NCBI GenBank assembly: GCA_947462335.1
Contig: OX381721.1
Coordinates: forward strand, 40,946,488-41,010,487
Direction of reading: 5' to 3'
Length of the DNA: 64,000 nt
DNA from: Harmothoe impar
Lineage: Eukaryota > Annelida > Polychaeta > Phyllodocida > Polynoidae
Below are positions 29,399 to 41,511 of the stretch, in pieces. Below the pieces are notes generated by a model. The model saw nothing but the letters and a program-made list of their open reading frames with translations. It was not told the DNA's origin and did not search any database. The position numbers were made by a program, and so were the translations under genes. Positions within the stretch are counted from its first letter, which is position 1. Every line of letters begins with the position of its first letter.

Positions 29399-29790
29399 GG
29401 TTTAACAAGTCTGCGGTTCATCCACACAGATCTCTAGAGCTCAGTGGGTGAACTCATAGATTCTTTGTTCCAAGGCTACTATGTTACTATAAATAGATGA
29501 GGCAGCTCTGATCAATAAGGAAATACATGGGTACTGTAGGGGAATTACACTGGGCTCCTTCTTGTTACATGAATCACACATTCCCTATTCCTTTTCCCGT
29601 TCTCCATCCACATGGTCCCCTCTCATTATGTACTAAAGCCAAGGTCCCTAGCCCATATCCATATGATATACTGACCTCAAAGGAGTTGCTTAATTAGCCT
29701 CAGGAGGCGCAGGCTATTATATGTACTGGTCAGCAGTATTGGTAGGACCTATTTCATAGCCTAAGGAAATGGTTGATTACAGTAGGTATC
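29399..29790 (+). repeat. Module block alpha, copy at 29.4 kb
   Basis: Closest partner is 41900-42285: CATCCACACAG, GAGCTCAGTGGGT, ATTCTTTG.TCCAAGGCT, then CCATCCACATGG.TCCCCTCT. At 29780-29795 the sequence runs straight through CTTAAGGTATAAAAAGAATG, whereas the 42-kb copy is interrupted at the matching TTAA by a transposon. Confidence 0.75.
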
Positions 29791-29875
29791 TTAAGGTATA
29801 AAAAGAATGTCTCAATTAAGGGGAAGCTTACAGTAAGTATATCTAAGGAATGACAAGAATGTCTCAATTAAGGGA
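29779..29875 (+). repeat. 51-bp tandem duplication
   Basis: ACAGTAGGTATCTTAAGGTA.. and ACAGTAAGTATATCTAAGGA.. each lead to AAGAATGTCTCAATTAAGGG; starts at 29779 and 29830. Confidence 0.75.
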
Positions 29876-29890
29876 AACATAGTACCTAGA

Positions 29891-29947
29891 CAATCATGAT
29901 TGATATATACCGCTCTAGGCTAGAGCGGTATATATCAACCATGATTG
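29891..29947. repeat. Near-perfect palindrome, 28-bp arms, 1-bp centre
   Basis: CAATCATGATTGATATATAC continuing CGCTCTAG is followed after one G by its inverse complement; only one position in 28 mismatches. No transposon ends are visible. Confidence 0.9.
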
Positions 29948-30284
29948 TTATCACCGTCTATGCGCCCTGGCTGTGCAGTGTCATTTGTATTGGCACCATT
30001 TAAGTGCCTTTTCACTTGCAAAGTGACCATGCTAACCTCTGCGAGATATATCCTGTAGTGGAGCCTTTTGTTATTGTTTGCTCTTTTCTATAATATATAA
30101 TCTGATAATGCTGCTCTCCAGAAAAAAGAAACAATCACTGTAGAATATAATGGACAGTTATTTCATTGCGAAACTACTTGTTCAATCAGCACCAATGAAA
30201 ACTGTTCTGCAGCTAATTTGTGACCACTATTCTTTTAGACACATCATTTTGCATTGCTGCTCATATTTATTCCAGTATCCCATT

Positions 30285-30620
30285 TTCTCATTATCTTGCC
30301 TGGGGGATTAGGAATCTAAATGAATGCTTTGAGTGACAGGAGGTTACTAAATCAGCAATTTGGCTAATTGATTGGTTCACAATTTGCACGAGCTTTTCTT
30401 CACCTTAGGACTCAGCAAAATGTTGCCTGTAATGAGAGGAATAAACATGCAAAAATCTGTAACACAAAATATGTTAATGTTCTTGAGTGCTAATCATGTG
30501 AACCATACATCTTGGATGCAAGTGTCAATACACAGCGCTATAACATGCAACATGTACATTTATGATTATCTCACCAATAATGGTCTTCTAGAAACATCAT
30601 TTGTGAAATATGTGGAAGGT
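30285..30620 (+). repeat. Module block beta, copy 4
   Basis: TCATTATCTTGCCTGGGGGA, GACAGGAGGTTACTAAATCA, TTGATTGGTTCACAATTTGC follow the order seen at 1930-2050; then GTGTCAATACACAGCGCTAT and CATGCAACATGTACA resemble 39930-39970 and 13955-13975. Confidence 0.65.
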
Positions 30621-31404
30621 ATTTAATACCAAAAAAGAAAATTGATAGCATGTCAGTTATGGTAAATTTATGATACACTATGCATATTTTCCCCTTTTAT
30701 CCCGAGTACATAATAATTATTGTGATGTCGTTATCTAATGATTGATATAGTCATTGTATTTCAGAAGTTATGATTACCATTAAAGATATCCAAACCCTCA
30801 TAGATATCCAAACCCTAAATGCAATTCAACACGTAGCTGTAAAATAATTATCGGGCAAGTTGTGATTTTTGTGATTGGGTAACAAGACCATAAAAGTGTA
30901 TTTTAGGTTCAATCAACTGTAGTGCCATTTTTTCCGTTTCTTCTCATCCACAGTTTAAATTTCAATAGCACTCACTATGAGAACCTAAGAACAATGCACA
31001 CTATAAGTCCTAGACAATACTTGCAGGAATAGTTATATCATTTGTTAAATAATTATGGCAAGATAAAGAGATACAGAGGCAGAAAGGGACAGTGGGGCAG
31101 AGAGACAGAGAGAATGATTAAGGGAGAGAGAGAATAAAATAAATGGAGGTTTCACTAGCCAGTTAAACTCACAGAGCAGAGCTAAACCCATCTACATCTT
31201 TTATTCCAGAAACAGGTGGCTCACTGAATTGAAACACTATCAGTGAAGAGAAATTTCAAGTAGATTGACTTGAAAATCTCAAACTTCAGTTGGCCGATGT
31301 GGTCATTGTGTGGAACCCCATGGCACAGATTACCTTCTTGTTCTATTGATGGAGGCATATTGATCAAATTTTATCAATTCCCATTCCTGTCCTATTCCTG
31401 TGCT
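30621..31404. other. No gene; purine-rich tract at 31059-31145
   Basis: A run of GAGA/CAGAGAG-type sequence (31059-31145) stands out with almost no pyrimidines other than scattered C and T. Nothing else is recognisable. Confidence 0.5.
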
Positions 31405-32140
31405 ATTATCTTATACTACCGTGTGCTGTCTGATACTGTCCTCTAATATAACACTACACAGTGTGCTCGGCCAGAGAACACACTCTCTCTTCAATCCTGT
31501 AGATCCATCTTCCATCCACCGTTGATGATGACCGGAAATAGGTTAATCTAAACCGACCTCCTGAAACAGGAAGTCAGGTAGTTGTCCACTCGGCATCAGG
31601 CAACCTTAATGGATTACATTATGTGGTGGCACCTCATCCCATTAACAACCCAGGGAAGCTTTTGGAATGGCTTCTCAGCAGTGGTAGTTCTCTGTTGTAA
31701 AACACATGTGCTCTGTTAATTGGATGATCCAGATGTAGACATATTGGTGTGTACTATTTGTAATCTTACACTTTTTGATTCAATGATTGTGACAAAAAAA
31801 TATTGTTTAATAGTATCAGTGTTGGGAGAAGAGTGATAAGATTCTTTAGCGTTATGCACTAAGATTGAAGTGACTGAGTGAGAAGTGAAATGACACTATC
31901 TATCCCATGGTTGCTCTTAGTAGGAGAACCTATATGTGCATGCTCCTTGTTCAGTCTAAGCTGAGGTCAAAATCACCACAGAGCTTTCAAATAGACAAGG
32001 ACCAATGGGTAAGTCAACCTATACAGGGGATGCATACATGTATATTTGATTTTGTCCATCCTTCATTATTGGGTTACACAGTGATCAAGTTGGCTTACAG
32101 AGCAGAGCCCTACTGAGTCTTAGATAACAGTCTCAGTTTA
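31405..32140 (+). repeat. Module blocks gamma and delta, copy 3
   Basis: 31405-31640 matches 9775-10060 and 3545-3800. 31640-32140 matches 48830-49400: TGTTAATTGGATGATCCAGA, GTTGGGAGAAGAG, CTAAGATTG, GTTCAGTCTA.GCTGAGG and CACCACAGAG. This part has the single-arm version (31858-31893) of the palindrome found at 49088-49158. Confidence 0.75.
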
Positions 32141-33639
32141 CTGTCCAAAGGGATACTGGAGAAGTGAGTACCATGGCGAAGTGAACCCATGGAGAAGTGG
32201 GTACCATGGAGAGGAGAGCTGAGAGAACTGATTACCAAAGAGAAATGAACCCATATGAGATCTGAGTACCTAAAAAGAAGTGAACACCTTACTTATAACC
32301 TTCTAAAACTATGCCAATCAAACTGATTGCCAGCAACTGATATCATATATATAAATGTGACCAAATCAGCGACTTTGGGCCTCATAGGTCTGTGCCTCAA
32401 GGCCCAGAAAAGGCTGTTTAAACTTCACAGGGCAAAAAAATGTCGTCCAAAGCTAGCGTTTAGCCTCATAAATCAGTGAATATTCAGCCGATTTTCACAA
32501 TTAAACCAGTTCTGGAAAGCCCAGGCCATCTGCTTCATGAAGTACAAGCTTCTCTCCCCTTCTGACTGCTTCCATTTGCTGATGATTCAAGACAAGTGTG
32601 ACCCAACCAGTGACTTTGGGGCTTACGGGTCTGTGCCAAAAGGCTCAGAAAAGGACAAGTTCTTTTCCCCCTACTTTGGATCGTACCCCCCACCCATCTC
32701 TTCACCCCTCCCCTTTTGGAAATGCTCTTCTACATGTAGCTAGTTATTAGGAGCCTGAGTTTAGCTTTCAAATGCTTCAAGAATCAAGCCAATTGGACCA
32801 ATTGGTTGCTGAGTTATTTTATTTTAAATATTTGCGGGAGGCAGTAAATTTTCTTTGCTCATCCGATTGGCCTAGAACACAAATAAATTCTAGCTCGTGA
32901 ACCGCTAGGGTTAGAGACATGGGAGTGGGTGCAAATGAAAGCTAGTCACAAGGGGTAATATCCTGTTATGTTGACCAATTTATGGAGAGTAGTGATTCTA
33001 AGCATGTCTCTTCTCAAATGGTTTGATAGTTGCCTTCCTGGTTAAAAGGCAATGCCTTGCGTGTGTGTGCCATTTTGTCTGGCCCAATGAGAGAAAATGT
33101 TTGAGTTTATTTGGAATCAAGTAACAACAAGTGTCAAAAAGTGTTTTTTGGCAGCAGTGCAGGACACCTTATGCTCATAAATGGCCTCATATATCAGCAA
33201 ATACTAGTCAAATTCTTAATATTAAGCCTGTTTTGGAAAGCCAGAACTCTTTGAGAATAGACAAAAAAAAAATCGATTTTCCGACCCATAAGCCATGTCT
33301 TGGCATGGATGGTCACATATATGCTGATTAACGCCTATATGTAATTTGACACTTGACAAAGGTAAACTGTACTTTGAAGAGAGCCATTCATTAATCCTCT
33401 CTGCTCAGTGTTCTTTTGTGATTTCTGCCACCAATGTGTGACAATACTATTCCCACGGTGCCAGACGTCAACAATCCCAACCCTGCTCCAATCCTCTGGG
33501 AATAAAGATGAAAACATGAGAAAGAAAGGATTTAATTTGCCTATGAAAGGAACTGTGTTAATGGCCATACTATAGTAATTAGGATTAGATGACTACTAGT
33601 GTTACCGTCACTATGGCATGTGGCATATACTGTATAAGT
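32141..33639. other. Unassigned; short internal repeats
   Basis: 32150-32290 repeats GAGAAGTG.GTACCATGGAG-type words about five times. A second word pair, GTGACCAAATCAGCGACTTT (32357) and GTGACCCAACCAGTGACTTT (32599), is followed in both by GTCTGTGCC..AAGGC.CAGAAAAGG. GGAAAGCC segments at 32515 and 33236 may mark the ends of a further element. The 48.7-55 kb module copy lacks this stretch, so it is a probable insertion in the 31-39 kb copy. Confidence 0.45.
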
Positions 33640-33855
33640 AGGTGGTGTGCATTCTGTGTACCCAAGGGTACTCACATAGCTATCATAGAGGTGATTGCAA
33701 ACAGGTTTGGTTTCTTTATCAAAGCCTTTGGTTTGTATGACAGAATGTAGGCAGGGTATATTAGGTGACATTGTGCAGGCAGAATTACATGATTGGCCAA
33801 TGATTTCTGCTGTTATCTATTTCTCTCTCTGAATATCAGGCACAGGACACCGCGG
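33640..33855 (+). repeat. Module block matching 49410-49585
   Basis: AAGGGTACTCACATAGCTAT, TGACAGAATGTAG, TTAGGTGACATTGT.CAGGCA and TTACAT.A.TGGCCAAT occur in both, in order. Alignment continues patchily at 34510-34560 against 49680-49720. Confidence 0.75.
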
Positions 33856-33867
33856 TAGGTTATGACC

Positions 33868-34021
33868 TTAGGGAGTGTTCATTTTTTAATTACAGAGGAA
33901 AATTTTCTACGCCCCCCCTCGAGAGCATGTAGACCGTTTCACGCCCCCCCCCCCCCCCAAGGAGGGGTTGGACATATTTACCTGTTACTCTGTAACCCCA
34001 TAATAAATGAACACTGCCTAA
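33868..34021 (+). mobile_element. Small MITE with AGTGTTCATTT ends
   Basis: The start TTAGGGAGTGTTCATTTTTT, then TTACAGAG, mirrors CTCTGTAA and ATAAATGAACACTGCCTAA at the end. About 154 bp, with a 15-C run (33944-33958) inside. Absent from the matching place in the 49.5-kb module copy, which reads on after ACACAGGATGG. Confidence 0.7.
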
Positions 34022-35904
34022 AGAAATGTAAGGGAAAGTTTAAAATACTTCAGCACTCCAGGGAATATATATGGACAACACATGTGCCACGATCTGCGAA
34101 AGAGGCCCTTAGTGCAGGGTGCCCTAAAGCCCCTTTTCCCAGGACATGTCATACATGTTAAATATGATTTAAATGGTCATAGAAACTTATGCAAATAACG
34201 ATGTCATGTGATATGGGAACAGTGTATTCCACACGTATGGCATAAGGGATGTCTAGTACTTAAACATAGCACTGTAACACCTCCTGTAGAGTCAGATCGC
34301 CGGTACAGCTTGTAGGATCGGCACACAGTGGAGGTGTGGCTGATTCAAGAGTTTTAGATGTATGCTACAGTATTAAAGTCGCCATAATCAGACCCCTGGT
34401 GCAGCTTATACGATTGGCCTAGAGTGTAGATGCAGCTAATACGCGAGTTAGGCGAGGTTTTGCAGTAATCATTGTGTTCGCCATGAAATAAATCACAACT
34501 TGTTTAGTTCAAGTCAGAACCATATTTTAGGACATCAATATGTATCGGGTGATGTCTGAAGGAATTATAATGAAACTTGATGAACTTAATCATAATGGAA
34601 GCATCGGTATTCGGACCCCAATGTCGTGTGAGAGGCGTCTCTTATTCCCACACCCAGTAGAATGCAAGTTCTGGAAATTATGTAGTGCAAACTATTATGA
34701 CTGATAAGCTTATGCTGTTACAGGTATCATAAGATGATAATATGTTATCTCTTTTGTTATTAACATGCATGAATATAGCCCGGAATTCGCACATTATGCC
34801 GACCCTTCAGGATTGTGTCATATATAATTGTAATGCATAAACTGATTTGGCAAAAATATTGTTGGGGCCGGGTCTTGAAATAAGTTCATGGGTCCGCATC
34901 TCCTCAACGGTTCACAAAATAGGTGATGCCATTTCTGAACATTCTCTAGAGACAATGATGGGGTAAGGGGCTGGATTAGGCATGAACCCTCCTCACACAT
35001 AAACAAACAATTTCCCCCAAAGCTGTGGTATTCTATTTAAAATCATTAGTGTTATCTTTTAATAGTATAGGCAGAATCATCCTATATGCTGCTAATATGC
35101 TATCAAAATTGTCTCACACATAGCATAGACCTACTGCATGTACATGTAGGCCTAGATTTAGACCTAAGTCTTTCAGGGTGTGAATAACATGTTTGATAAT
35201 TGACACCCTATACAGGATGTGAATAGCACCTCTAATCCTAGCTAATTCTAGTTAATCTACATCGTTCCCAGTGTGTGAATAAGACATCTAACTCACACAC
35301 TGAGGGTTTATGCATAAGGGTCTTTATTTCTACGCCACATGCATGTGGATAACATCAGTCTATACCTCCCTCGCTGCTGCATCCATAACCCAGTCAGTGG
35401 GAACATTGGTCCCCTGATGGAATGCCTCTCATATGGATTCTGAAGTAAATTCATGGCCCTGTCAGCACAAATAGGTCAGTCGTGTTGGGTGGTTTTCTGT
35501 CAACAATTAACCTCCATTCGAGATCATCAGTTCCTTGATTATACCTAAGATCAGCATTTTCCAATTTGCATATTGGTATCTGCTAAAACTGCCCATTTCC
35601 ATGGTTCATACTATTATTATTTTTTGATCACTCAACACTTCTTTCCTTAAGTCGGTTTCTCATTCTGTTGTTTGTGTCATCCATTATGTTCATTCTATGG
35701 TTCATCGGTCCTTCCTATAGTCCTTTATACCCTACAATAGTACATTGTATGCTTTTTTCAAACCATCTACATGATCCGAATGTACATATCTGACTGGTCA
35801 GGGTACCCATTGAGACCTTACAAAGCATTCCCCTCGATATGTTATCCTACATCATTCATCTGACATATCACCAATTTGTTTGAGTAGGAAATCCTTCAGA
35901 ATGT
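34022..35904. other. Unassigned; mostly absent from the second module copy
   Basis: 34270-34480 may contain a decayed relative of the element at 12278 (GCAGCTTATACG, AGGCGAGGTTTTGCAGTA). 35130-35290 has repeated TAGGCCTAGATTTAGACCTA and AGGATGTGAATAGCA-type words. No gene is seen. The 49.7-50.0 kb counterpart is much shorter. Confidence 0.4.
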
Positions 35905-36920
35905 AGCATCTCTGTACTGCCCCCTGTCTTTGTACTGATTATGTCACTCTCAGGTCTATCTCCCCAGGACCTATTTCCTCTGAGACACATCCGACAGGTC
36001 ATCAATGGGGTTATCACAGGTCATGTGGGTCTCTAAAAGAGGTTGAGGATTTATAAATATCTATGATGAATCAATGTGATAGTGATCAATGAGAATGTGG
36101 TGACCTCTCATGCCATGTGTCAGATGCCCCAGGGATTCCATTGGTGATACGACTGAAAAACCCCTACAGTACAAAGTGCAATCTTAAACAAAATGGGCAT
36201 CTTTGAAATGATGTTTTGTGCTAGGTGCATCTACCATAACACTCCTTCATATCGTAGGGAATGTGTGAAAAGAACTTTGATGACCCAATGAGAAATCACG
36301 GAAATTCTGGAATCACATATATAAATACTGCTTCAGTCAGAGTCAGTGTAAACCTATGACCCTCTACTCAGCTACCCAGAATTCTAAGAGGACATACATT
36401 TCATACATGGTAGGTTTTATTACTTCCCTTTCTGTCATTCACTCACAAAATATTCGACCAGGCTATTCCTACTGGTTGAATCTATTTCACCTTTAGAAAA
36501 CTATATTCTTCTCTATTTCGAAGCCACAGTCGTATCAACTGGTCCTCCCAGGGATCTATAGCTGTCCAGTAGACTCAATCAGATGCTGGAGATGAAGGTT
36601 AAGAGGTCACAGCAGGTCAAGGTCATGGGGCCATAGCCTCTTCATGGTCCTTAGTCAAATGGCAGGCCCCACAAGGGCATGTGGCATAGCAGATGTGAGT
36701 ACAGCTTATCCAAGGCATTCAGGATTCCCTTTTAATCTGAAACGAGTCTGGACATTGGAAGACATTTCCCAAAAGCTGAATGTGTAAAATGTATTAGGTA
36801 CAGAAGTTGTTTCCCGGGAATTCAGTTATATGAGCAAGAGTGTTCACTTGTAAGAAGTTTGAATGGCATGGGGGAAGTAATCTAAATGGGACATTGTGTT
36901 GCAGCTAGCCATTGCAATTG
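35905..36920 (+). repeat. Module blocks eta and theta
   Basis: The first 200 bp match 27340-27610. 36190-36655 matches 49975-50415 (CTACCATA.CACTCCTT, CCAATGAGAAATC, CAACTGGTCCTCC, CAGATGCTGGAGAT, AGGTCA). 36655-36900 matches 51605-51850 (CAGGCCCCAC, GATGTGAG.ACAGCTTATCCA, TTCCCAAAAGCT). The two halves are contiguous here but lie 1.2 kb apart in the other copy, exposing an insertion there. Confidence 0.8.
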
Positions 36921-36999
36921 TGGAAATTGGAATTCATGAAAAGCAATCATCATACTTATTCCTATTACTGATTTCATATAGGCTTTTAGTGGTTCTTGA

Positions 37000-37472
37000 A
37001 TGTATTACTGCAGAAAACAGGAGGGAATAATGTTTGGATACCAACCTCGTCTTATTTCTTTATTTGTATCAAGCGAACAATGTAGGCCTAATTTAAGTTG
37101 ATATGATTAAGAAGGGTTGATATGTTGGTCTTCTGAGATACAGGTTTTATAGCAGATCATCTGTAACAAGTTTGATTTTAACACTGGGTGAGCTACACCC
37201 TGGTTATTCAAGCGCCACCTAGGCAACAACATAATAACTTATTACAAAGGCATAGGTATAATGGATTTTAATTAAGGCAGTTGGTGAAGACGATGGTTGT
37301 CTTGTAGACCAGACATTCTGTGAGTTATTTTGATCTTAAACCCGCAGATCTTACTGCACGTCCAGTAACAGTCAGAGTGCAGTCGCGACAGGTACTCAGC
37401 TCTATATATAGGGGTGCTGGGCCTTTAAGACAGTCATCTGTTACATGTTCCTCCAGTTTTTGGATCAAATAT
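37000..37472 (+). repeat. Module segment matching 51900-52215
   Basis: GTTGGTCTTCTGAGATACAG, TAGGCAACAACATAATAACT and GTGAGTTATTTTGATCTTAA correspond to 51950-52180. 37340-37470 carries an extra piece (GTCAGAGTGCAG, CAGGTACTCAGCTCTATATA) shared with 29345-29390 and, less closely, 56900-56950. Confidence 0.7.
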
Positions 37473-38099
37473 GTGGCCAGGTGAGGGAAAACGTGCCTCC
37501 AGGGGGGAAATGGCTTTTCAAAGTTTATGTTACAGGCTTTAAAATGAGATATCTTGAGCTAAAATATCCCAAGTAGTTTTGCTGTAACTGCTTGTCAAAC
37601 CGGGGTTGGTGTGTACAACTGAAAATGGCAAATAAGCTCTAAATCCACTATATCCTATTATAAATACTAATAATGTAAAAAATGCAGTTTTGTTGAAAAA
37701 TAACCAAAGACATCTGATGTTTTTATCATAAAATTGGTTCTAGAGGGAATTTCTGAAGTCTGTTTTTCGATTCTGAGTTACTTGTGAAATTTTCAAAAAC
37801 ATTTGTGGCAAAAATTTCCCATTTGGAATAATGGAGTGTTTCCATGGCAACCAGAAATTGCCATATATGCCAATTTTCCATGTTTCCATGGCAACAAATG
37901 TTCCCTTTGCATCCCAAAAATGGAATGTTTTCAGTGGAGATGGAATAATTCTAAGCATATCACTGGATTCCCCATGAAAAATTGGTCTCAAGCATTTTTT
38001 AGTACATTTTTCAGTGTTTTACCCATACACTGCCCCCTGGTGGCCAAAACCAGTACTAAAAATCCCCCCTGGAGGCACGTTTTCCCTCACCTGGCCACA
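37473..38099 (+). mobile_element. TA-flanked MITE, copy 2 (best preserved)
   Basis: 627 bp from TGTGGCCAGGTGAGGGAAAA to TTTTCCCTCACCTGGCCACA with near-perfect terminal repeats of about 38 bp, flanked by TA on both sides. The paralogous site at about 52218 reads ATCAAATGTGTGAAG without the element, against ATCAAATA and TATGTGAAG around the insertion, so this is a clean insertion after the module duplicated. No protein is encoded. Confidence 0.93.
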
Positions 38100-39330
38100 T
38101 ATGTGAAGTTGCAAAAATAAAGCGTCCGAAAATCTCATAGTGTTTGTCTTTGTATGGTCATTAAACCAAAATGGAAGTCCAAAGCTATGAGATAAAAGTC
38201 ATTAAATGGAAGGTAATCTTCAAAAGTATTTCACTTCTTTTGGTAATTCTAAATCAAAACTGGCCTCTCATGGTCCATTGGCCATTTCACATACATCAAA
38301 AGTGTAATTGCAAAGGAAGACAGTTACAGATAAGGACTGTCATTGGCAAAACAGTACAATACAACTTATGAATGTCTCTCTCGGAAATAATAGTTGTGTA
38401 GGTCAATCATATGACGAAATGGATGCTTACTCCAGTGTGACTGTCCCTAATAACACTTAGAGACACAATCTGCATAATCAAAAATTGATGCAGAGTGCAC
38501 TAATGTCTATTTTCCCAGTACATATCAAACTATTCTGAATACTGGGATAAGGGATATGATTCGGTGTGTTTCAATATGAATAATCCCTATACAACATTAC
38601 ATTATAGTTGGGAATTTAGCCTATTCTGATATCAATAACAGGGAATATTTTCCATGGCAAATTCTCAATTCAATTGTTCGAATGCACTCATGGTCATGAA
38701 CCATAAACAGAAGAGAAGAGAAAGCCAAGGATGGAGATAATGGATTATACTTGAAAGGTCTGCCTGGCCTCTAACTGATTTCTAACTCAATTCATAATGT
38801 GAACTTATATGAATGCTTTCTAGTATCTATTTTTGGAACTTCACCAACTATAATAAATTCAACTGTTGTAGCAGAAAAATATAGAGTTGTGCATGAAGTA
38901 TTACATAATAAAGATCAATCTTTGGATCAAGAAGCATTAATGTCTAAGAATAATTTCTTGCAATCCTTTTCAGCCAAGGTAATAGATGACTCATTGAACC
39001 AATGAATATCTATAGAACAGTTTCATAGTAAAATATACTAGATGATTATATTGCATGGCACAGCATATTCCCCAGGTACATCCTTGGTAATTAAAAGATA
39101 AATCCATTGGAGGTGGATATGCATCTTCTTAACCCCGTCCAAATTGACTATACTGGGTGTTTTCCCAAATGTAATCAACTAAACCTCCTCTGTCTATTTA
39201 GTCTATCCCCGACCACATACAAGAATATACCACACTGCTTTAAGACTTCCTGAAAGATAGACATTAACTTATTGCCTGTGAAGTCTCTGTGAGAAGGAGA
39301 GCTGCTTATAGAGCCTAGAACACTCCTGAC
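38100..39330 (+). repeat. Module segment matching 52215-53560
   Basis: Long collinear match: GAGATAAAAGTCAT, TCTCATGG.TCATTGGCCA, CATCAAAAGTGTAATTGCAA, ACACTTAGAGACAC, CATAAACAGA, TCTATTTAGTCTA and ATATACCACACTGC in the same order. Visual identity is perhaps three-quarters to four-fifths. Indels break all shared frames, so it is non-coding. Confidence 0.85.
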
Positions 39331-39379
39331 CGACTTACAAGTCTGTGCTCCCTCTACATAATATCTGTGATGCCTAGGC

Positions 39380-39560
39380 TAATAAGTTACTAAATATAGA
39401 TGAAACAACTCTGATCAAAAAGGAAACACACGGGAACTTTGGACGAGACATTACACTGCTCATTAAAATTACTCACAAGTTCCCTATTAATATTACTGGT
39501 TCTCCATCCACCTGCATCTCCTTATTATTTCATTATGTACAAAAGCCCGGGTACCTGAAA
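39380..39560 (+). repeat. Module block alpha, copy at 39.4 kb
   Basis: TAGATGAAACAACTCTGATC, AAACACACGGGAACTTTGGA, TTCTCCATCCACCTG and TTATGTACAAAAGC. It begins a shorter module copy (39380-41250) that jumps directly to blocks beta-end and delta. Confidence 0.65.
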
Positions 39561-39974
39561 AGTTTGGTTCCAAAACGCAAAAAGGGCCAAAATACAAAAA
39601 CGAGAGAAAACAGTTCAGGGCTATTGGGTAGGGTAAATTGAAAAAACAAAGTGAATTTTTTTTTTCAAAATTGTCTTCATTTATTATAAATCCAACTGTG
39701 CCTGACGACCGTGGCAGCAACCAAACAATACATGCATCCCTAGGTGGGGCTTACAGTAACTACCTCGCTGCTTATCGGATAACATTGCAGTGGAGCGGGA
39801 ACATGGCTCCAGCATACACACATATAAATGCAGGACCTTTATATACCCAATAAACATGCAAGAAACTGTGATGAAATAAATGTGTAAAATATTCTTGCAT
39901 GCTAGTTAAGTTCACATCTTGGACTGAAGTGTCAATATGCTACACTGGGCATGAGCATGCAACAAGTACACATA

Positions 39975-40587
39975 TGTGACCAGGCCAGTGAAAATGGGTA
40001 TCTAGGGGGAAATTCCTAATTAAAGCTCATGTCAATATCTTTAAAATGAAATATAATAAATTATGTCAAGATACTACTGGTAGTTTTGCGGCAATCACAT
40101 CTCAAACATGAGTCATTATGTGTAACTGAAAACGATAAACATGCCCTAAATGCCCTGAATCCCATAATAAATACTAAAATAGATTAAAAAATCAGAATTA
40201 TCAAAAATAACCTAAAAAAGTCTGACTTTTTAGTGTAGATTTGGTTCCAGGGGGAATTTTCAAGATCTGTTTTCAATCTTGAGTAGCTGATGTGATTCCC
40301 AAGAAATGGGGATTAAAATGCTCCATATGGGACAATGGAATGGTTTCCATGGCAACCAGAAAGTGACATATGCCCTTATTTCTCATAAAAAACGTTCCAA
40401 TTAAATTCCAAATATAGAACATTAGGACCAAAAATGGAATAATTCTCAGGAGACTACTGCATTCCCCACAAAAAAATACCTTAAGGCATTTTTGAGTCTC
40501 CACTCTTTTGCCATTATAATGCCCCCTGGTGGCCGAACTAAAAATCCCCCCCCCCCCCGAAGGCTGGTTTTCTGAGGACGGGTCACA
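39975..40587 (+). mobile_element. TA-flanked MITE, copy 3 (diverged)
   Basis: 613 bp between TA (39973-39974) and TA (40588-40589), starting TGTGACCAGGCCAGTGAAAA and ending TTTTCTGAGGACGGGTCACA. The internal GGTTTCCATGGCAACCAGAA and GCCCCCTGGTGGCC match copies at 880 and 37473, but overall divergence is high, so it is an older insertion or another subfamily. Confidence 0.85.
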
Positions 40588-40669
40588 TATTTCATCAAGA
40601 CTATTTCCTCCATTCTACCAACAAATTTTTAACCCTTAAATTTAATGCAGTTACCCCATGGTTAAAATC

Positions 40670-41250
40670 ACCACATTGTGTTGGTAATGAGGAAGCTAAT
40701 ATTTACTGTTGTACCCTCATGCCAAGCTAATGTTGCTCATCTTTCATTGGGGTACACAATGGCCCAGACATGTTACAAAATGCTGAGTCTTGGGTTCTTG
40801 TCTGAGGAATACCAGAGTGGCCAGAGAGGTATCCTAGAGGTGATGGATGACATGCCTTTCTCTTCTTGTCTTTTATCAGATAATTGCATGGCTCTGGCTT
40901 CTATGATGAAAGGGTGGTATAGTACTCTAGATGATCATGAACATAGCGCAGGCACAGTTACATTACTGGTAGAATGTATCATTAGTATGAAGAGGTGGCT
41001 TCACATGCTCGCTCAAAAATTTGGCTGTATAGGCTATACTGTAAAAATCCTAATGATTTATATCTAGTGACTAATTGACTATCCTTGAGATTAGAATCAG
41101 AAGTCAAAGCAATTTTAGGCATACATGTGTGTTGTATTTAATGTTCTTTGTCACTATCACTATCAGCTCACTGTCAGTATTTCCTATTCATTATATGGCT
41201 TTGATGCTTCATCCCCTGAATTGAAATTAGCTGGAGTCTTTTTGCTTTTA
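40670..41250 (+). repeat. Module block delta with a conserved-looking open frame
   Basis: Best match is 54370-55000. A frame from 40678 to 41067 (129 codons) overlaps one at 54516-54716 in the partner. Over the shared 70-odd codons there are about 6 silent and 13 or more replacement differences, plus a Trp-to-stop change in the partner, close to what neutral drift gives. I therefore treat both frames as non-coding. Confidence 0.7.
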
Positions 41251-41276
41251 AGGATATCCTGTAAAAATCTTAATAC

Positions 41277-41511
41277 TTAACCGTTTAAGGACAGATGTCA
41301 CTAAAATATGACATTTGTCGTCATGATGCACCAATTGAGCCCCGGTGAGTAACTTGCCGGTGCTGCATTGGTGCATCATGTCAACCCATCGGGAGTGTCT
41401 CAAAACATATGGTCAACATGCTTGAATGCAGCACTGGCGAGTTACTTGCCTGGGCTGCATTCAAGCATCACGACAAGGCATTAATGCACTATGCCGTCCT
41501 TAAAGGGTTAA
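41277..41511 (+). mobile_element. TTAA-flanked MITE with ACCGTTTAAGG/CCTTAAAGGGT ends
   Basis: 235 bp bounded by TTAA at 41277-41280 and 41508-41511. The two halves are themselves related and inverted: GTGAGTAACTTGCCGGTGCT / GCGAGTTACTTGCCTGGGCT, with TGCATTGGTGCATCATG and GCATTCAAGCATCACG. The flanks CTGTAAAAATC.TAA and TATCTAGTG.CTA occur joined, without an insert, at 41040-41075, giving a nearby empty-site reference. Confidence 0.85.
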
